DNA of 64,000 nt from Prunella strophiata (taxonomy: Eukaryota > Chordata > Aves > Passeriformes > Prunellidae), in NCBI GenBank assembly GCA_036583965.1, contig JAZBQD010000014.1:41030990-41094989 (forward strand), in the 5' to 3' direction. The notes under the pieces are model-generated. The model saw only the letters and a list, made by a program, of their open reading frames with translations, was not told the DNA's origin and did no database searches. How positions within the stretch are numbered: position 1 is the first letter of the stretch; every line of letters starts with the position of its first letter. The position numbers were made by a program, and so were the translations under genes. Below are positions 12,413 to 25,228 of this stretch, piece by piece.

Positions 12413-14601
12413 AAGTGTACCAGTAAAATTGATCATGCCTGCAATGAATCTCAGTGTCTGAGGTCAGGTTACACAGAATGGCCTGTGTCCCCAGTGTTAA
12501 ACTATCTTATTACCTGAAGCACAGTGATTGGATGCAAATTCCTATTGTACATTACTCCCAAGCTATGTTTAGGAGCTGCCTGAAAGGATATTTGTTAGCC
12601 TGAGCCAAAACTATCTCATAGACAACTCTTACATTTCGCAAATATGGGGCATCACTGGGCAGTGTACACCTATGAGGTTTAAACATATTAATTTAAACAC
12701 ATTCATAAAATTCCAGAAAGTGAAAATGCATTACAAAGGCAGATCACTGAAACATGCTACATCTACAGCCTCTATTGCTTATATGGGTATTGTTAAGCTC
12801 CATGTTCAGAGCACACCAGTGCAAGAACCAGTTTCGCACTTGCATTGTACATCACATTTTTTCTATATTTGTCAGAAAGTGACTTCTCTGCAGTGTAGTA
12901 GAAGATAGCTATTTATTTTACTTTTTTTAGACAGCCAGACAAGGCCTTTCCAGAGTCTCATGGGTTTTCTAAGTCACTTTACTGAAACACTGCTGATGAG
13001 CTCCACAGTGGCTCTCAATATCTTGAGCAGACACCTCTTTCACCTTCAGCTTCTTCAACTGTTGTTGGACAGTCAGCCCCAGCTGATTTGTTTTTAGCCC
13101 CTCACTAGGTAGATGGATTATGGAAAATATGCAGTAGGATTTTAAGTTATATTATTTCAAAATACTTCAGATGTCATAAAACAGACAAAACCAGAGTCAA
13201 GATGAAAACCACTTTTTCTTTACTTGTAAGTGTTTGGAAAGGCAGGTGTTTATCTCTTAGCACTTTAGGTCTTCTGTGGGTCCCTCAAGAATTCAGCCAT
13301 TACAATGTTAGTTACAAATAAAGATTAGCTATTCTCTTACTGTACATAACCTCTCAACTCATCTTGAAATTCTCCCACCAGTCCTAGCTGCATGATGTAC
13401 CAAAATTCTTTTCACAGTTTTTAGGCTCCATCACCCGTTTTCCTTTCCTTTATCCTTGTCAGGTCAATGTCCTTTAGATTGAATTTTCTTTAGATTGAAT
13501 TTCTAAACCTCTGCAGAGTCATCAGTTCTTTATTATCCTCCCTTGCAGTACTATTGAACATAAGCCTTGAATCCATGTCTTATTAGGAACTATAAAGATT
13601 CAAAAAATCACCCAATAGTGTAGCTTATACTGTTATACCAGAGGGTGTATAGCTCACAGAAAGCTTGTTGTTGATATCATAAACAACAAAGCTGTTGTTG
13701 AGCAATCATAAACCTTATTTATGTTGTCTTTCCCCTCATGCTCAGTAAGGGTGGAGTTAAATTCTAATGATGACTCAAACAACAGTTACCATGACCAGAG
13801 GCTGTTCTTATTGCAAAGGCAGAGGGATGAGAATTGATTCAGTTGCATCTATTTATCAACATTTGTGCAAGGGGAAAAAAGGGATTGAAATAGGAAACTG
13901 TAAAACCAACAGAAATTGAGAGATGGCAAACATTCACAATGGTATAAGTCAAGAGAAATAAAAAACTTTCTGTGCAGGGTGCTGGTAGTCCTAGATTTCT
14001 AGAGCAGCTCTCTCATGGAATTTGGTGGTACTGCTCTGGGAAAGAGAGACATAAGAAGTAGATTAGGTTTTATTAGGAAAGTATCCCTGCCTGTTCAATT
14101 TTTCCACTGCAGAAAAAATGCAAAGCTCTGAACATTACTTGCCTGTTTTGTCAAAAGAAGCAGCAATACCTCATAAAAGAAACTCACTCAGCAAAATTAA
14201 ACAGTATCTTATTCAAGTAATGTAAGTGCCTACTCTACCTTAAAATATTACATTGTGTTTTAGTTGAGCCATTATCAATGATAAGCAGATTTTTAATCAA
14301 GGAAATAAGGCATAGTTAATTATGTGCATGGGTTGTGCTTTAGATTAGATTTTATTAGCAGCGCTCATCACCTTCCAGCCCACAAACCAGGTGTGGCATC
14401 ACAGTTCTTTCTTTAACTACTGCTTGCAGAGATTACAGCCAGAACCAGACTTAATCCAATTAGCAAACAGTGTCCTCATGTGAAAAGTGAGAAACTGCTG
14501 ACAGTTGCAGTGACTGCCATTAGTGCTCTTCAGTTAAGAGATTCTCTAATTACAGAGCTTGACATCCTCCAAGGTATAATGATGGCCTGAAGATACACTG
14601 C

Positions 14602-14620
14602 AAAAAAAAAAAAAAAAAAA
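14602..14620. repeat. poly(A) tract
   Basis: Pure A run of 19 bases flanked by CACTGC and GGTACATTG. No retrocopy body lies upstream. Confidence 0.92.
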
Positions 14621-14903
14621 GGTACATTGTAGGTGTAAATAAGGTCTGCTAAAATAATAAACTACCTAGTGTCTATGACAGAAAAGAAAATGTTGCAAAA
14701 TGTATGTGGCAATGACAAAATGTCTGATTTAAAGGAGGAAAATTAATAGCATTATCTTATAGAGATAAATTTCTATAAAATATCTAAATTGTAACAAATA
14801 ATTTATTTTCCTGAAACTACAAGTACATTTCTTTGCTGGCCAGAAGTATTTGTTCTGAGCATGGCACATCCATGGTACAAAATTTACAAGGGCTTTTTTT
14901 GTG

Positions 14904-14929
14904 TTTTTTTTTTTTTTTTTTTTTTTTTT
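14904..14929. repeat. poly(T) tract
   Basis: Pure T run of 26 bases, preceded by another short T run and GTG, and followed by ATTATTATTTTTGGG. Homopolymer slippage is the simplest explanation. Confidence 0.92.
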
Positions 14930-17900
14930 ATTATTATTTTTGGGCTTCACAACTCTTTTAAGCTTATGCAATTCCAGTGAAATAATATTGACTACTTTGA
15001 TCTTTATGAGAAATCCTCAATGCTTAAGCTGCACCTGCATGTGGCCTTTACAAATGTTCATCCATTCCAGTTGTGTGGCCCAGCCTACCATCTGTATTTC
15101 ATGCTCAGTTAACATTGTTTGAGACTTAAGTTTTGTCCAAGATAACATAATTTCTTCCAGATTGATTATATCTTGCATTTCATCTTCAGCTCTGACATTT
15201 TCTATGATGAAGAAATCCAAATTTAAGAAGTACTTCACTGTTTTCATTTATTTTACTCTTTCTTCACTAAAAACTTTACAAGAGTCCTTCTGTAAACTAT
15301 TTGTCCAAAAAAGAAAATTTTGGGTAATACATAGGAGAACCTGAAGAGTAGAAGAAGTTCCAAGGAAGAACATATTTTTCAGGAAATATAATGGCCTGGT
15401 GCTGGGGAAAAAAAGAGCAGCCTCTCAGCTAATAATAAAGTAACATGAGAAGTGATGAAGTTTGTTGAGATGATTGTATTTTTTCCTAAATAAAACAAAT
15501 CTTTAAAAACCCTGAGACACATGACCTCAATGTCTCCCTATCCCCGTACAAAATTTTCTCTGACTGTTACAGCTGTACTATGATGACTATTGCAGTGAGA
15601 GAGGTGAAATATTATTTAAGAAGTATAAAACATACAGCAGATCATGAAGAGCAACAACACAAATGCTTATATTATCAGAAAATGAAGTACAAATACATCT
15701 GGCTAAGTAGGAAACAAATGTTAATAAGTCTAAAGCATATATACATATGTCCTTCTTGGAACTCATTAGCATGGTTTAGATGTTTCATGGGCGTATTCTC
15801 AAGTGATCCAGAGAATCACATAGAATTATTACCTAATCAAAATGCAAGACTCATTGATGTGTGATGTAATTAAGGAATGATGTTTGAATGTGTTCATTAA
15901 AATGGAATCGAAAACAGATGAGACCTAGGGTCAAGGTCCTTCGACAGCTAACTTTACCCTAAAGTCCAATATGATACAGCTGCAATTATTAGTTTAGCAA
16001 TTTAATGAAAACTCATGAAGTCTGAAAAGGTTAATCAGTTCTTCTTATTGAACTAAATTCGCATGAAAAGAATGTCAGGTTTGAACAATGTTATGAGATA
16101 CAAGCAGCACCCTGGCCAGGGCTTCTTCCAAAACCCTGTGAAAATATTAACATGGCACAGTTCAGTTAGGATATCAGTTTGAAAAAAACAGCAAAAATCA
16201 TCACATGGAAGATAATAAAATTTTCTTCCTAAGGAATGTTGCCATCATCAGTAGAAAGATCTCATGTTTACTGTCATAATTTACACAGGTTTGATGGAAT
16301 CTCAATCAGGGTTGCTTGAAGTTACCTAACAGTAGTGAAATTTTAGGCTTGACCTTTCTGAGTAATTTTCTGATATGTTTATACTGTTGCAGATAATTGC
16401 TGGTAATTAGGTACTATATTATAAATCCTCATTGGTTAGTAGCCCTGTATCTTGGGAAAACCCTCATTTTTGTGGGGATATAGTGTAAGGATTTGTTCCA
16501 TTTAGCTAAAATTAAAGTTTAAAAAAATCAGACTTTGTGTATTAATGTCACCTATGTAAGCCATCATGGAGATCACTGTCATTGTCAATGTGAAGAGCAA
16601 TTGCCATTGGACTAATTGTCATTGGAAGTATAAAATTGCAAGCTGATCTACTTGGATAGCATTACTCCTTTTGTTGAAATAACTCTTTCCACAAAAATAA
16701 CCTAGCATACTTCTATATAGATGGATGAAGACAATTCTGCATTTCTCTTCAATATGAATCAGAGGCTCTGAACATGCAAAGACTATAAAAATTGGAAGAA
16801 TAATTAACTCAGTTAATCAAACAGGCTGATTGTTAAAGCAGTAGTTAAAATCTATGAGAAAAATGGCAATATCTCCCCTACACAGACCTCCATTTGCACT
16901 TCTTTTGATCCCACATGATCCCTAAAAGAGTATATTAACTCAGAATCAGTCATTTTATGTGGATTCCAGACTCAAAATTAGACACATTCAGCAGAAAAAA
17001 AACAAGCACAAATAATCTGCACTACATGGATGTACCGCAGGCTCTTCAAAAGACTAGAAAAAAAAAAAAACTGCTGATGTTACTTTCCCTTTATGATCTT
17101 AACACATTTTCATGAATGTGTCTGTGGGCAGCTGAAGTTTACTTGTAAAACAGCATGGTCATTGAAGGTCATTTCTGAAGTGTTGAAGGGGTGGCAAGTT
17201 GAAAGATTACATTGTGCATAACTGTTGTATTGGGCTAAGCATAGTTAAGTTGAGACTGCTGAGCTCAAACTGCATAATCAATCTTTCAAGGCAAGCCAAG
17301 GAACAGGGGAAGGAAGAGGAAGAGGAACTCCTTACAAGCAATTTTCTCTAGTTTGCTTCATTCCTAGCCTGTGGGCACCATAGGCCAAATTTGAGTACAT
17401 TAGCATTTACATGGAAATGTCCTCTAGGAAAGCAATCCTTCAGAAGCCTACAACAAAGACATAGAGATCCCCATTTCCTTTCTTCACTACCCTGTGGCCT
17501 CTGCAAACAAGGTTTCCAGATTTTATGAATGCTGTTTTCAATATTGTTCTAAGCAAACTGTATTGAAATGATTAAGAATGAGTTGCACCCCAGGGTTAAG
17601 TACAGCTGGCAACATTCACAACAGCTTGCAGGGAGCCTAAGGTTATAGGAAGAATTGGGTTGGTACATACTCTCAGGATATGAAGGCACTATTTGTGCCA
17701 TTTCAACTCTCTGCTCAGTAAATGAGGACCAGTCTACTGTCCATTCTGTCACCCTCCAAGTCTCCTTGGTCCAGGGTGAAGACTGAAAAGAAAATAAGTC
17801 ATATACACTACACACTTTTTCATATGCTTCCTCTTACATGTGTCCTACTTCAAATCACTATCAATGAGAGTAATGGGACCTGAGGTTTATATTCTCTTTT

Positions 17901-18207
17901 ATATCTCTCCACATAGAGTCAGCATTTCTTGAGCATGTAGAAATTTAAAACTTCGGAAGGAAAATGAATTAGAATTGATGTCTACAGTAACTCCACTAAG
18001 TATATTTAGAGCTCTTAGGTACAAGTTCCAAAGTCCAAATTATGAAGTAACATTTCTTTTTGCAGATACAGAATCACAGAATCATATAACAACAATATGC
18101 AACATGTTTTTGCTAGTTGCTGTGTGTTTATATAGATATATATATATTTTTTTTTAAAGATGCATTTTAAAAAAGGGGTTATAACAAGTTCTTAATTATC
18201 AGCCATC

Positions 18208-18270
18208 AGGGCCAGGAGCTGGACTTGATGATCCTTGTGGATCCCATCCATCTCAGGATATTCTATGGTT
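18208..18270 (+). mobile_element. CR1 (or CR1-tailed SINE) 3' end fragment
   Basis: The segment GAGCTGGACTTGATGATCCT followed by GTGGATCCCATCCATCTCAG and GATATTCTATGG is the diagnostic 3' terminal module of bird CR1 elements. Only about 60 bp remain, with no reverse-transcriptase region. The bases GGGCCA just before the module resemble the junction of the tRNA-derived SINE at 25091-25228, so this could be the tail of a truncated SINE copy rather than a LINE. Confidence 0.8.
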
Positions 18271-21200
18271 ATCAGCTCTGTTCCTCTCATTTTTGCTCTT
18301 AGTGCTGTTCCTCATCTTGCTCACCAACTTAAATTATTTAGGATCTTTCTTGTTTTCCTAAATATATATATTTATCAGAATTATGTTTTCCATTGTCAGT
18401 TGAGACCAAAAGACTGCATTGCAACACAGATATTTCACTGTAATCACTAAATAGTAGCAAATTAATACCATTCTACATTTTAGGCACTTACTGAGAAAAA
18501 AATATTCTATATCAAACTAAGTGAAAAAATCCAACCCTGTGAATAGAATTATTTATGAATACATTCCCTTTTTTATTGGAAAACAATTATTAATGCAATT
18601 TGTTTTTAAATCTACTCCATTCATTTATGATATAACTATTTTATTGAGAAAAGTGATGATTGTAGAGATAAACTGAAAGGCTAGGACTTCTGGAAATTGT
18701 TATTTCTTATAGTGACTCTTCAGTGATTTGTATTAGAGCAGTCATATCATTATGCACAAAATGCTTTAACCTTGTGTAGAGCTAGGTGCACATATTATTT
18801 CTATTTGAAATGGAAGGATTAAGGCTCAGAGTGAATGAACCCAGGCTTTTCAGGAGGTATATCTGGTAAGTGTGAGTACTTGCATAGAGCATTAATCTTA
18901 AAGAAGCACTGTATGATCAAAAAGAATAATCCCAACTCATTTCAATTTGAACTATGGGGGATTTTTAATCTCTGCTATGAATCAGGCACCTTTCTCATAT
19001 GAGCATATAATGAACATGTAGTTACTGCTTGATGGGTTTTAAATCTTACAGAACACAGGTGATGGAAATGAAAGATCAGTTCTATTACCAAAACCGTTGT
19101 TAATCCTATTTTATTGAAAACCTATGTCATTCAGTCACAGAGAAAACAAAACATCCAGAAGTGATTCAGCCATTAAACTCTCAGTGGATCAGACCCTCAG
19201 GTTTTTGACCTTTTGCATTTTTTTGTTCATTTTCAAGTGTAGTCACTAAAACAAGAGAAGCAGTTCTGGTCTTCAAGGGATACTTTTTATATGAGGAATC
19301 TTCATCACCTTGACCTACTTGTTATGTTAGTATGGAAAATAAACCACAAATAAATGTCACTTCCTCTCATGTCAGATATTTTAGTGGCAGGCTTTTGTTA
19401 AGAAAATCCACCACCAAAACTGCCCAAATATAACTACCCTCTGCCCAACTCAGGGCTATTTACAGACAAGTGAAGTCCTCAGCAAAACTGAAAACTGGTG
19501 TGGGCTTAAATGTCACTTTTTAAGTAAAGTGTTATACTCTCTATTCTATCTGACTGCACCACATAGGAGCTAGGATTCTGTTCTACAAAATTTCAGGAGA
19601 GAAAAAAAGATCACTTATTCTTATGAGCATATTTATGGAAATTTTTATGCATTCAACATCAACAGCATTTAGTAGATATTTGAGATTTAGAGCCCTACTT
19701 AGAACCATTTTACAGATCTGAAGCACTAATAACTGTAAAGTTGCTTGTCAGATTAGGTTTCAGTTAGATTAGGTTTGATTAATATACATTAATTTTGCTA
19801 CATTTGACTTTTGCCTGTCATACCAGGGCTCTTAAGGAAATTCTCAGGCATGGAGTTAACATTTTTTAGATTTTAAGTCAATGAGTTATGAAGCAAAAGA
19901 TGTTCCTGTTGTTTTCATTACCCTAACCTGCAAAATGATGTAATCAAAGCATGTAGAAAGTACATAGAATAATAGAATCTCATGTCTTTGCTATTGAAAG
20001 CCACATCTGATTTGTATATTCATTTGGAAGTACCTTGCAGTACAAATAATGCAGTTTATTAATGGATGTAAAATCACTGCAATTTATTTTTATCCCTTAC
20101 CCTTCTGCAAGTTCATTAGAAGTCATGCAGGCCCTATACTGGCAAAGACCATGCTATCAGAACAGCTACACCCTTCAAATATTTTTATTCAGTTAACTGA
20201 AAAGAGACATTTTCTTCTATATTCTTCAAAGGCAATAATCCCTTACTCTTTTACCCAACCAAATTTTCAGTTAGCTAAACATCTCATATCTAGTCTTATC
20301 AACTCCCTCACATTTGGTAAAAACATTCATACAATTGTTTTATTCATAACTAAAAATTAAAAGATTAGTACAAACTCTCTGCAGTGAAAGGCTGGGCTAC
20401 ATAGCTGAATTATAGAGGATGGTGACTGCCTCTCCTCTCACCATGTCTCCTTCCTGCTTTTAGACAGGTGTTGCAAGTTGAAATTTTTTTGCCCCTCTTG
20501 TGAGTTTTCCTATTTTTGACACTATTACTTCAGTTTTATCTGTGTTATCATTTAATTAAATTATTTATATAGATTTTAAATATCACTTCATCAACATACA
20601 TTACCCAGTAGAAAAGATGTACACTTTTTTGCCAAAATTATTTTTAAAAACGTCATTCAACTGAGTAAAGAAGGATTTAATGATTATGATGGCAAAAACA
20701 CTTTGCTTGATTTCACTTATTATTTTAACAATTAAAATATTTGTGTGTATGTTCTTTCAACCTTTTCAGATATCTTCAAAAAAGACATTCAGTTACAAAT
20801 AAACCATCAATTCAAATTACATTCAGCAATAATAATTTTCCTACTAACAAGTTTCAAGTCAATAGTAAAGATTAGTCTACACTTAGATCCCATTGACATT
20901 TTTCAGTATTACTTTAGAGGTGGAAGTGGAGGTCATTCTTAAAGAAAGCTCAGTGCTGCTACTGAAACTAGCACCAAAAAACAGAGAAACTTCTTGAAGA
21001 ACTGCTTAATGGCAACTGAAATCAGTGCTTCTCTTTCAGACCTTTACTGGAAATAGAATCATCTCCAAAACCTATTTGGAGGTTTCAATTCATTTCCAGT
21101 CCCACACTGACCTCCAATAATATAGTAATAATTACCTAAGTGCTTACCTTCCCCCGAATTTTTTCCCCATCTTTACAAAAATTTGCAACTCTATTTTTCA

Positions 21201-23734
21201 GCCAAAGACTCAGAACTGCTGTGAAACTGGTATAAAGCAGCAAAATCAAGAAAAAACCTGTTGGTACAATGCCTTTCCTACTAAGTAATAACTATATATT
21301 CTTTATCTCCTTTCCCCTCACCTTAATTCCTTTAACTTCCCTTGTTATTTTTTAAGATACCTTTTCAGCAAATCATCTTTCCCAACATAAAACAAAACAA
21401 AAAATTAAAAATCTATTGCAAGTATTTGTGACTTTTTTGTATCCTAGTCTGTTTTAAAAGTTTGCAAGGTTTAACATATTTTTTTTAATATTTTCCCAAG
21501 GACATACAATCTATCCCACAAAAACAAGATAGTGGAATAGTGAATCCCTGAAACTTAATGACTGCCTAATTTTTAAGGAATGTGACCAGCTTCCACTAAG
21601 TACGTTCAGCTTTCAGTTTCAAGTCAAAAGCATCCAAATCAATATTGCAAAAAACTTCCATTTAAGCCATAAAACTTGCATTTAATCAATGCTTGCCAAT
21701 GCTGAATGGGCATCAATTATTAATATTGGATGTGGCTTGGGTTGTTTTACTCATGTCTGATTTTAGAGTATTATAAAGGGTTGTTCCTGTCAAGTGCATC
21801 CATCACATAGGCATCACAGCTCTGAACATAAAAAAAGGAAGAGTACAAATTACTGGCTGACTACATACATGTCTGGCTGGGGTGCAATTTTTTACCTTTT
21901 CTTAAATCTGAGTGCATGCATCAAGGGAGAGAGGGAGTAAGACTTGTTTCAACACATGAAGAAATCACAAAAAGCAATACCAGCATCCTGAAAAAGGTGT
22001 AAAGCAGCATGGCTTCATTTGCCTCAGGGACTACAGCTACATAGAAGAGGAGTACCTGCTTCTTGATTTTGAGGCTCCACGTTGCTTTGTAGTGCCATGA
22101 TGTCAGGGACTTTAGGTCTGATAACTTAATAGAGCAGCATGGAAAACTTGTTACCTAGGTCAGCCATGAAGGGATAGAGGTTGCTATGCAATATCCCAAA
22201 AGGAGGCTTTGGCATCAGTTTGCCTTCTGTAGTCCAGCTCTCACTACACCTACAAAACTTAGCAGATCTGTACAGTAAAACAGTAATAAGGATGGAATTA
22301 ATCTCATTTAGCCATCAATGTGTTAAGCATGTGATCTCAGTATGTAATTTAAGCTCCTTTAACAGAAATAGGGAAGAGAAACACCTAAAAGTGACACAAA
22401 CCACTTTTGTTAATCACACACATTGTCATGCTAAAAATTATCCCCACAGAGTTTTACTTTGTCCCTTAATTGAGAAAAGAAATCATAAACAAGGGACTGT
22501 AAGAGCAAGCAAACTTCAAGGTTGCTAAATCTATTAGAAAATGGTTTGATGTAAGAAGAATTGAACATTTGATACATAAAAGGAAACTAAGTAATTTACT
22601 CTATTAATGTTGAAGTTGCATTCAAAATATTTTAAAGATCAAAATTAGCCTTAGAGTTTTAGTTTTAAAAGGCAGACTGACCCAGACCAGCATTCAGTTT
22701 TTCCTCCCTGACAGTCTGCCCCAGCATCTATAATCTCCCTTTTCCTTTTGCCTCCAACTTAGTATCAAATTCTACTTTCCAACACTGTTGCAATATGCTT
22801 ATCCTCTAGTCTTTCTCTTGATTCCATTCAAATTGATCATCCCTTTATCTTACATTAGTTGTGCACTGACAAATGAATCAATGCAGGGTAGAAAAACTCA
22901 GCTGTAGCCTTGCAAAATGTAAGCAAGTGTACTGTTTGCTTAATGTGGTAGGTAATGCCAGAAAATTTTCCATGATCATATTATTCAAAGTAGCAGCTTA
23001 ATTACATGATATGAGCTTTTATATAGGCACTTTGATTATTTAATTATTGAAATAACAGCTGAAGAACAGAATATTACTTTCTGAATTAGCTTCTTGTGCT
23101 TGATTCAATATATTAGTTTTTGTTCTTGATGGGCTTCTATAAACTGTTTCAACATGTTCCTCTCAACAGGGATAATGGTTCTATTCTAAGTTCAAATGTG
23201 ATCTGGATGCTACTTTACTTTTGGTATATGAAAAGCATATGTGTTTTTTTCACAGTAAACTTTTGACATATTATATTTCCATTGATTCTTTTAATATCAT
23301 TCTGTCTGGAGTGGCTTCTTATTTCTGCCATTTAAGAATACCTGCAACACATCTGTGTTCAGATTGTCCCCGATCATAAACCAAAGAATTATTTGTTTTT
23401 GTCTTAAGATTTTAAGTATCAGATTTTATTGCAGTCTTTCAGATATTAGTAGATCAATGCAAAAAAAAAATGATAAGTAGGTAGAAATAAATTCCTTTTT
23501 CAGATTAACATGAGGAAGTTTTAATATAATGCATTCAGGATTTGCTAGAAGACATCAGCACAAAAAATACAAACTTCAGATTAAATTAGGTCACATTGGA
23601 ATAACAACTAAACTCCTCTTTCAGAAGGTGTTCTGCTCATGTCTAAATTAGTTCTTAACAGAAACAGCTTTAATGATTATGAAAAAAATAGCTTTTTATC
23701 AATTTTTTACTCTCTGAGCAAAAGCTTTATCTCT
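18271..23734. other. AT-rich non-coding DNA
   Basis: No gene was recognised. A faint resemblance to the amniote SINE MIR exists at about 18793-18866 (see findings). The stretch around 22900-23120 has several TAAT/ATTA motifs. Open frames of up to about 115 codons have no recognisable domain or favourable context. Confidence 0.55.
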
Positions 23735-23990
23735 TCTCCTGCCTGGGTGACAACCGTGGCATGATTGCATGGAGCAGTGAGTGGCCCCAGGGGGATGTGC
23801 AGCCTGGTCAGGCTGTGCCTGGGACACCCAATGTGACACTCCTGAAGCACAACAGGTACAAGTGCTTTGGCCATGAAGTCTGTGCACTTCAGCACAGGTC
23901 CAACAGGCCTGCAGCTCAGCCAGGCTGTGCCCCCACTTTTGTCTGCTGCACTCAGGCTCCAGGGAAAGGGTTTATACATTTTGTCTAGCC
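23735..23990. other. GC-elevated island of unknown origin
   Basis: About 250 bp of distinctly G+C-richer sequence sits in AT-rich DNA. It contains two related segments, CAGGCTGTGCCTGGG near 23810 and CAGGCTGTGCCCCCA near 23922, and a TATA-like TTTATACATTTT near its right end. Short open frames exist on both strands, as expected for any GC-rich stretch, and none is recognisable. It may be an unclassified repeat, part of an LTR, or a decayed promoter-type island. Confidence 0.4.
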
Positions 23991-25090
23991 TGTTAGATGC
24001 TGTGTCAATAGGAGGCTCTATCTCTCTCCCAAGTTGTGCATATGGTTTGGTTTGTTGGGGTTTTTCCCTGCATTTTAAATGAAGATGGTAAATGCAAACT
24101 ATCCTACAAGATTCACCATTAGATATTTCTTAAAGAAGAAAAAAACTAAGTGAAGGTATTATGTACACAAGAAAAACACAGAAGGAATAAAAGATGAATA
24201 GTATAATTACCAGTCTTGTTGAGAAAATCCAAAAAATTTAAAGGGAGGATTTTAAATTAATTAAAATAAAAAAAAAAAAAAAAAAAAAAAAAAGGGGTGG
24301 GGGGGAATGAAGCTTTAAGTAGTAATAGACACAAGAAATAACCACAGGAAAATGAAGCTAGTGATCATGATGGTGTTGTAATTACATTGCCTGTCATGCT
24401 TAAACAAGACATAATTACCTACTGATAGGAGAACTCTGTAAGAGGAGAGGAGCGGAATAAGAAAAAAAGATATCTTATTTTTCTGGAAAAACTTCATTTT
24501 TCATACTTAATCAAATTTAACTTTAAAAATATGTTTGGACACATCAAGTATTTAATGATTTAACCCTTAATGTTGTTTGATATGAGTTGAGCATCATTTT
24601 TATGATATAAAAGTATCACTTTTATCTCCACTGTTCAGCTCAAGGAACAGCTTTCTTCTCTTGGAAATACCATGCATTTTGAGATGTAAATCATATATTT
24701 TATGTGCATTAGGTTTCTGATCAGAAATCTATGAAAGACTTTCTATTAATTCACTTGATTGAGATATTATAACTGATGGTTTATTCCTTCTTTACCTGAT
24801 ATTGAGATGACAATTCCAGAGTTAAGGTGGAAACTTATTCAGTCACTAAAATGTAGACTGATCAAAAGAATTCATACATTTTATTTCTGAATTAGAACAA
24901 TCTTTGTCACACTTCAGATCAATGCAACAAACCAAAAGTAGAAGAGGAAAGAGTGGTCCTACAGAGCTTACATGATGTGCAATTATATTTTTTAACTCAC
25001 GGTAATTATCCTGAAAACATTGTTCTGTGCTTGTCACTGAGCTGTCAAGGCTCCATAGCCTGTCAAGTATTACAAGTTTCATCAAGTGAC
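23991..25090. other. AT-rich non-coding DNA
   Basis: Unique AT-rich sequence with the A/G homopolymer at 24268-24305. Nothing else was recognised. Confidence 0.55.
24268..24305 (+). repeat. poly(A) followed by a G-run
   Basis: Twenty-six A bases followed directly by GGGGTGGGGGGG. The tract is all purine except one T. Two G-runs alone are not enough for a standard four-tract G-quadruplex. Confidence 0.9.
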
Positions 25091-25228
25091 CCTGAGGTGA
25101 GGTCAGTTGGTCAGAGCATGATGCTAATAAAACCAAAGTCATGGGTTGGATCCCTATTTGGGCCATTCAGGTAAGAGCTGGACTTGAAGATCCTTCTGGG
25201 TCCCTTCCAACTCAGATTATTCTATGCA
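25091..25228 (+). mobile_element. tRNA-Ile-derived SINE with CR1-like tail (TguSINE1 type)
   Basis: The head (about 25091-25165) is a degenerate tRNA-Ile. It has an A-box-like GGTCAGTTGGTCAGAGC, an anticodon arm TGCTAATAA with anticodon AAT at 25126-25128, a T-arm GGGTTGGATCCCTA close to the B-box, and an acceptor-like GGGCCA. The tail (about 25170-25226) is the CR1 3' module: GAGCTGGACTTGAAGATCCT, then GGGTCCCTTCCAACTCAG and TTATTCTATG. This two-part structure matches TguSINE1, a family known only from passerine birds and thought to be mobilised by CR1. The B-box carries a C-to-G change (GGTTGG for GGTTCG), so polymerase III activity is doubtful. It is a SINE copy, not a tRNA gene. No clear target-site duplication was seen. 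Confidence 0.85.

Larger units (their letters stand above)
12413..18207. other. AT-rich non-coding DNA
   Basis: No gene or transposon body was recognised over 5.8 kb. It contains the two homopolymers listed separately, a small tandem duplication of CTTTAGATTGAATTT near 13472-13502, and a block around 14345-14600 with balanced composition and homeodomain-type TAAT motifs that may be a conserved element. The open frames seen (about 94 codons at most) resemble no known protein. Confidence 0.55.

Noticed and set aside
14602..14929. Poly(A) and poly(T) tracts as tails of processed pseudogenes
   Set aside because: No spliced-transcript-like body or target-site duplication adjoins them. CR1, the main bird LINE, does not use poly(A) tails, so retrocopies are rare in birds.
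18064..18085. AGAATCACAGAATCAT, resembling a CR1 3' octamer on the minus strand
   Set aside because: No CR1 body follows in the expected direction, and 16 bases of simple motif are too little for a call.
25091..25165. tRNA-Ile gene
   Set aside because: Several arm pairs are mismatched, the B-box is altered and a CR1 tail follows directly. These mark a SINE head rather than a functional tRNA.
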